Positions 4,680 to 5,377 of a DNA stretch of 5,377 nt are shown here, piece after piece. The stretch covers positions 1-5,377 of the forward strand of contig DNWZ01000495.1 of NCBI GenBank assembly GCA_003506095.1. Direction: 5' to 3'. The notes under the pieces were generated by a model. That model was not told the DNA's origin. It saw nothing but the letters and a program-made list of their open reading frames with translations, and searched no databases. Within the stretch, counting starts at the first letter, position 1. Each line of letters starts with the position of its first letter. The position numbers and the translations under genes were made by a program. Origin of the DNA: Planctomycetaceae bacterium. GTDB lineage: Bacteria > Planctomycetota > Planctomycetia > Pirellulales > Pirellulaceae.

Positions 4680-5377
4680 TCACCCGACCGCTAAGTGTTC
4701 GTCGGACTGAGCCGGTGGTTCGAGGCGATCGAGCTGCAGTTTTTCCAATTCAACCTTGGCGCTTTCGATGTAAAACCCGACCGCGCCGCTGTCGTATTCG
4801 TGATTAGCCAACGACAACACGACGCGTTGGTCAATCGACAGTTCGAGATAACTGCCCCACGCGATCAGTTGCAATTCCGCCACGCCAGGCGTCTCGGTGT
4901 ACCAGAATCCAGACTGTAAGGTTTCGAACTTCATCATGTGTTCGCCGGTCGCCGCCCTGTTTGTCCCCCAACTGCGCAGCTGGGCAACTCCTTTCAAAAG
5001 GTCCAGCGAAATGTAGTATCCGTCGCGAGAATCGCGATCCAGCCGCAGAACCAGCCCGCACTTCCCGGCACCGCTTAAGGTCGCCTTGGCGGACAGGCGG
5101 AAATCGTGTTCGTTTTCGGGGAACACGAACGCTTCGAATCCAGAAATGCCGGACAATCGCGTGCAAGGACCGATGATTTCACACTTGCCGGCTGGGACGT
5201 CCGAGCCCAGCGGGCATAATGATTTCGCGTCGATCGTTCTGGTCACTCTTTGCAAAATCTTTTCATAAGTTTGCACCCTCAAAAATCCCGCCGCATTGCG
5301 TACGAGGCGTTTGGGTGGTGGCAGGATGTTGGATGTGGTGCGATTGAGATCGTTTTGCGAAAAGAAACTCCAGATCA
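4680..5377 (-). CDS. C-terminal beta-sandwich part of a glycoside hydrolase, probably GH32-like (partial)
   Basis: The frame is open from its TGA at 4680 through the right edge of the window, showing 231 residues; the N-terminus lies outside. An in-frame TTG at 5282 could be mistaken for a start. The residues before it (with NILPPPKRLVRNAAGFLRV, visible 16-34) continue the same protein, resembling the end of a beta-propeller glycosidase of the GH32/GH43 kind where 'PPPK.L' leads into the tail. The rest is a beta-sandwich: GLVLRLDRDSRDGYYISLDL (107-126), GVAQLRSWG (129-137), IAWGSYLELSIDQRVVLSLA (171-190) and SGAVGFYIESAKVELEKLQL (196-215), as in concanavalin-like tails of bacterial levanase/invertase-type enzymes. 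The catalytic residues are not in view, so the substrate (fructan, sucrose or another sugar) is open. No membrane segment or sorting signal is seen at the C-terminus. Confidence 0.7.
   Translation of the reverse strand, partial: IWSFFSQNDLNRTTSNILPPPKRLVRNAAGFLRVQTYEKILQRVTRTIDAKSLCPLGSDVPAGKCEIIGPCTRLSGISGFEAFVFPENEHDFRLSAKATLSGAGKCGLVLRLDRDSRDGYYISLDLLKGVAQLRSWGTNRAATGEHMMKFETLQSGFWYTETPGVAELQLIAWGSYLELSIDQRVVLSLANHEYDSGAVGFYIESAKVELEKLQLDRLEPPAQSDEHLAVG

Noticed and set aside
4469..4807. + strand frame spanning the intergenic region and the glycosidase tail
   Set aside because: It is Arg-rich without recognisable motifs, and its second half is opposite a clear beta-sandwich domain.

Overview
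The window looks like chromosomal DNA from a planctomycete of the Pirellulaceae / Rhodopirellula type. This is an inference from three things: moderate GC, genes that mostly lack Shine-Dalgarno sequences, and the style of the proteins (an exported PrxQ-like peroxiredoxin, a 'RedB-like' thioredoxin-fold protein, and a beta-sandwich tail of a glycosidase). The hexamer CGATCG is also very frequent, with about 21 copies in 5.4 kb. No rRNA, tRNA, CRISPR array, insertion sequence or prophage gene was seen.

Left part, + strand (1-1829). The window opens inside hemB (porphobilinogen synthase) and shows its last 148 residues with both Schiff-base lysines. The hemB stop overlaps by one base (TGATG) the start of a class I SAM-dependent methyltransferase of the METTL / Methyltransf_16 type, so the two are probably translationally coupled. 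After a 105-bp gap comes a peroxiredoxin of the BCP/PrxQ type with a signal peptide, so it is likely to work outside the cytoplasm.

Right part, - strand (1889-5377), convergent with the first block. Read in the direction of transcription, from right to left, there are three genes. The first is the C-terminal end of a large secreted-type glycosidase, probably GH32-like, which is open through the right edge of the window. After about 250 bp with a pair of inverted repeats comes a single-pass membrane-anchored thioredoxin-fold protein with a CPC motif (RedB-like). After a further 176 bp comes a methyl-accepting chemotaxis protein whose sensor is not a periplasmic domain but a six-helix membrane module rich in conserved histidines.

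How the genes may work together: hemB and the methyltransferase form a short housekeeping unit. The peroxiredoxin, the CPC thioredoxin-fold protein and the histidine-rich membrane chemoreceptor sit side by side and suggest a redox or metal theme at the cell envelope. The most interesting hypothesis here is that the RedB-like protein and the membrane sensor form a functional pair. Both have a GATGCAAAT element upstream, and the RedB-like gene is preceded by two adjacent dyads that look like an operator. This link is inference and rests on order, orientation and short shared DNA motifs only.
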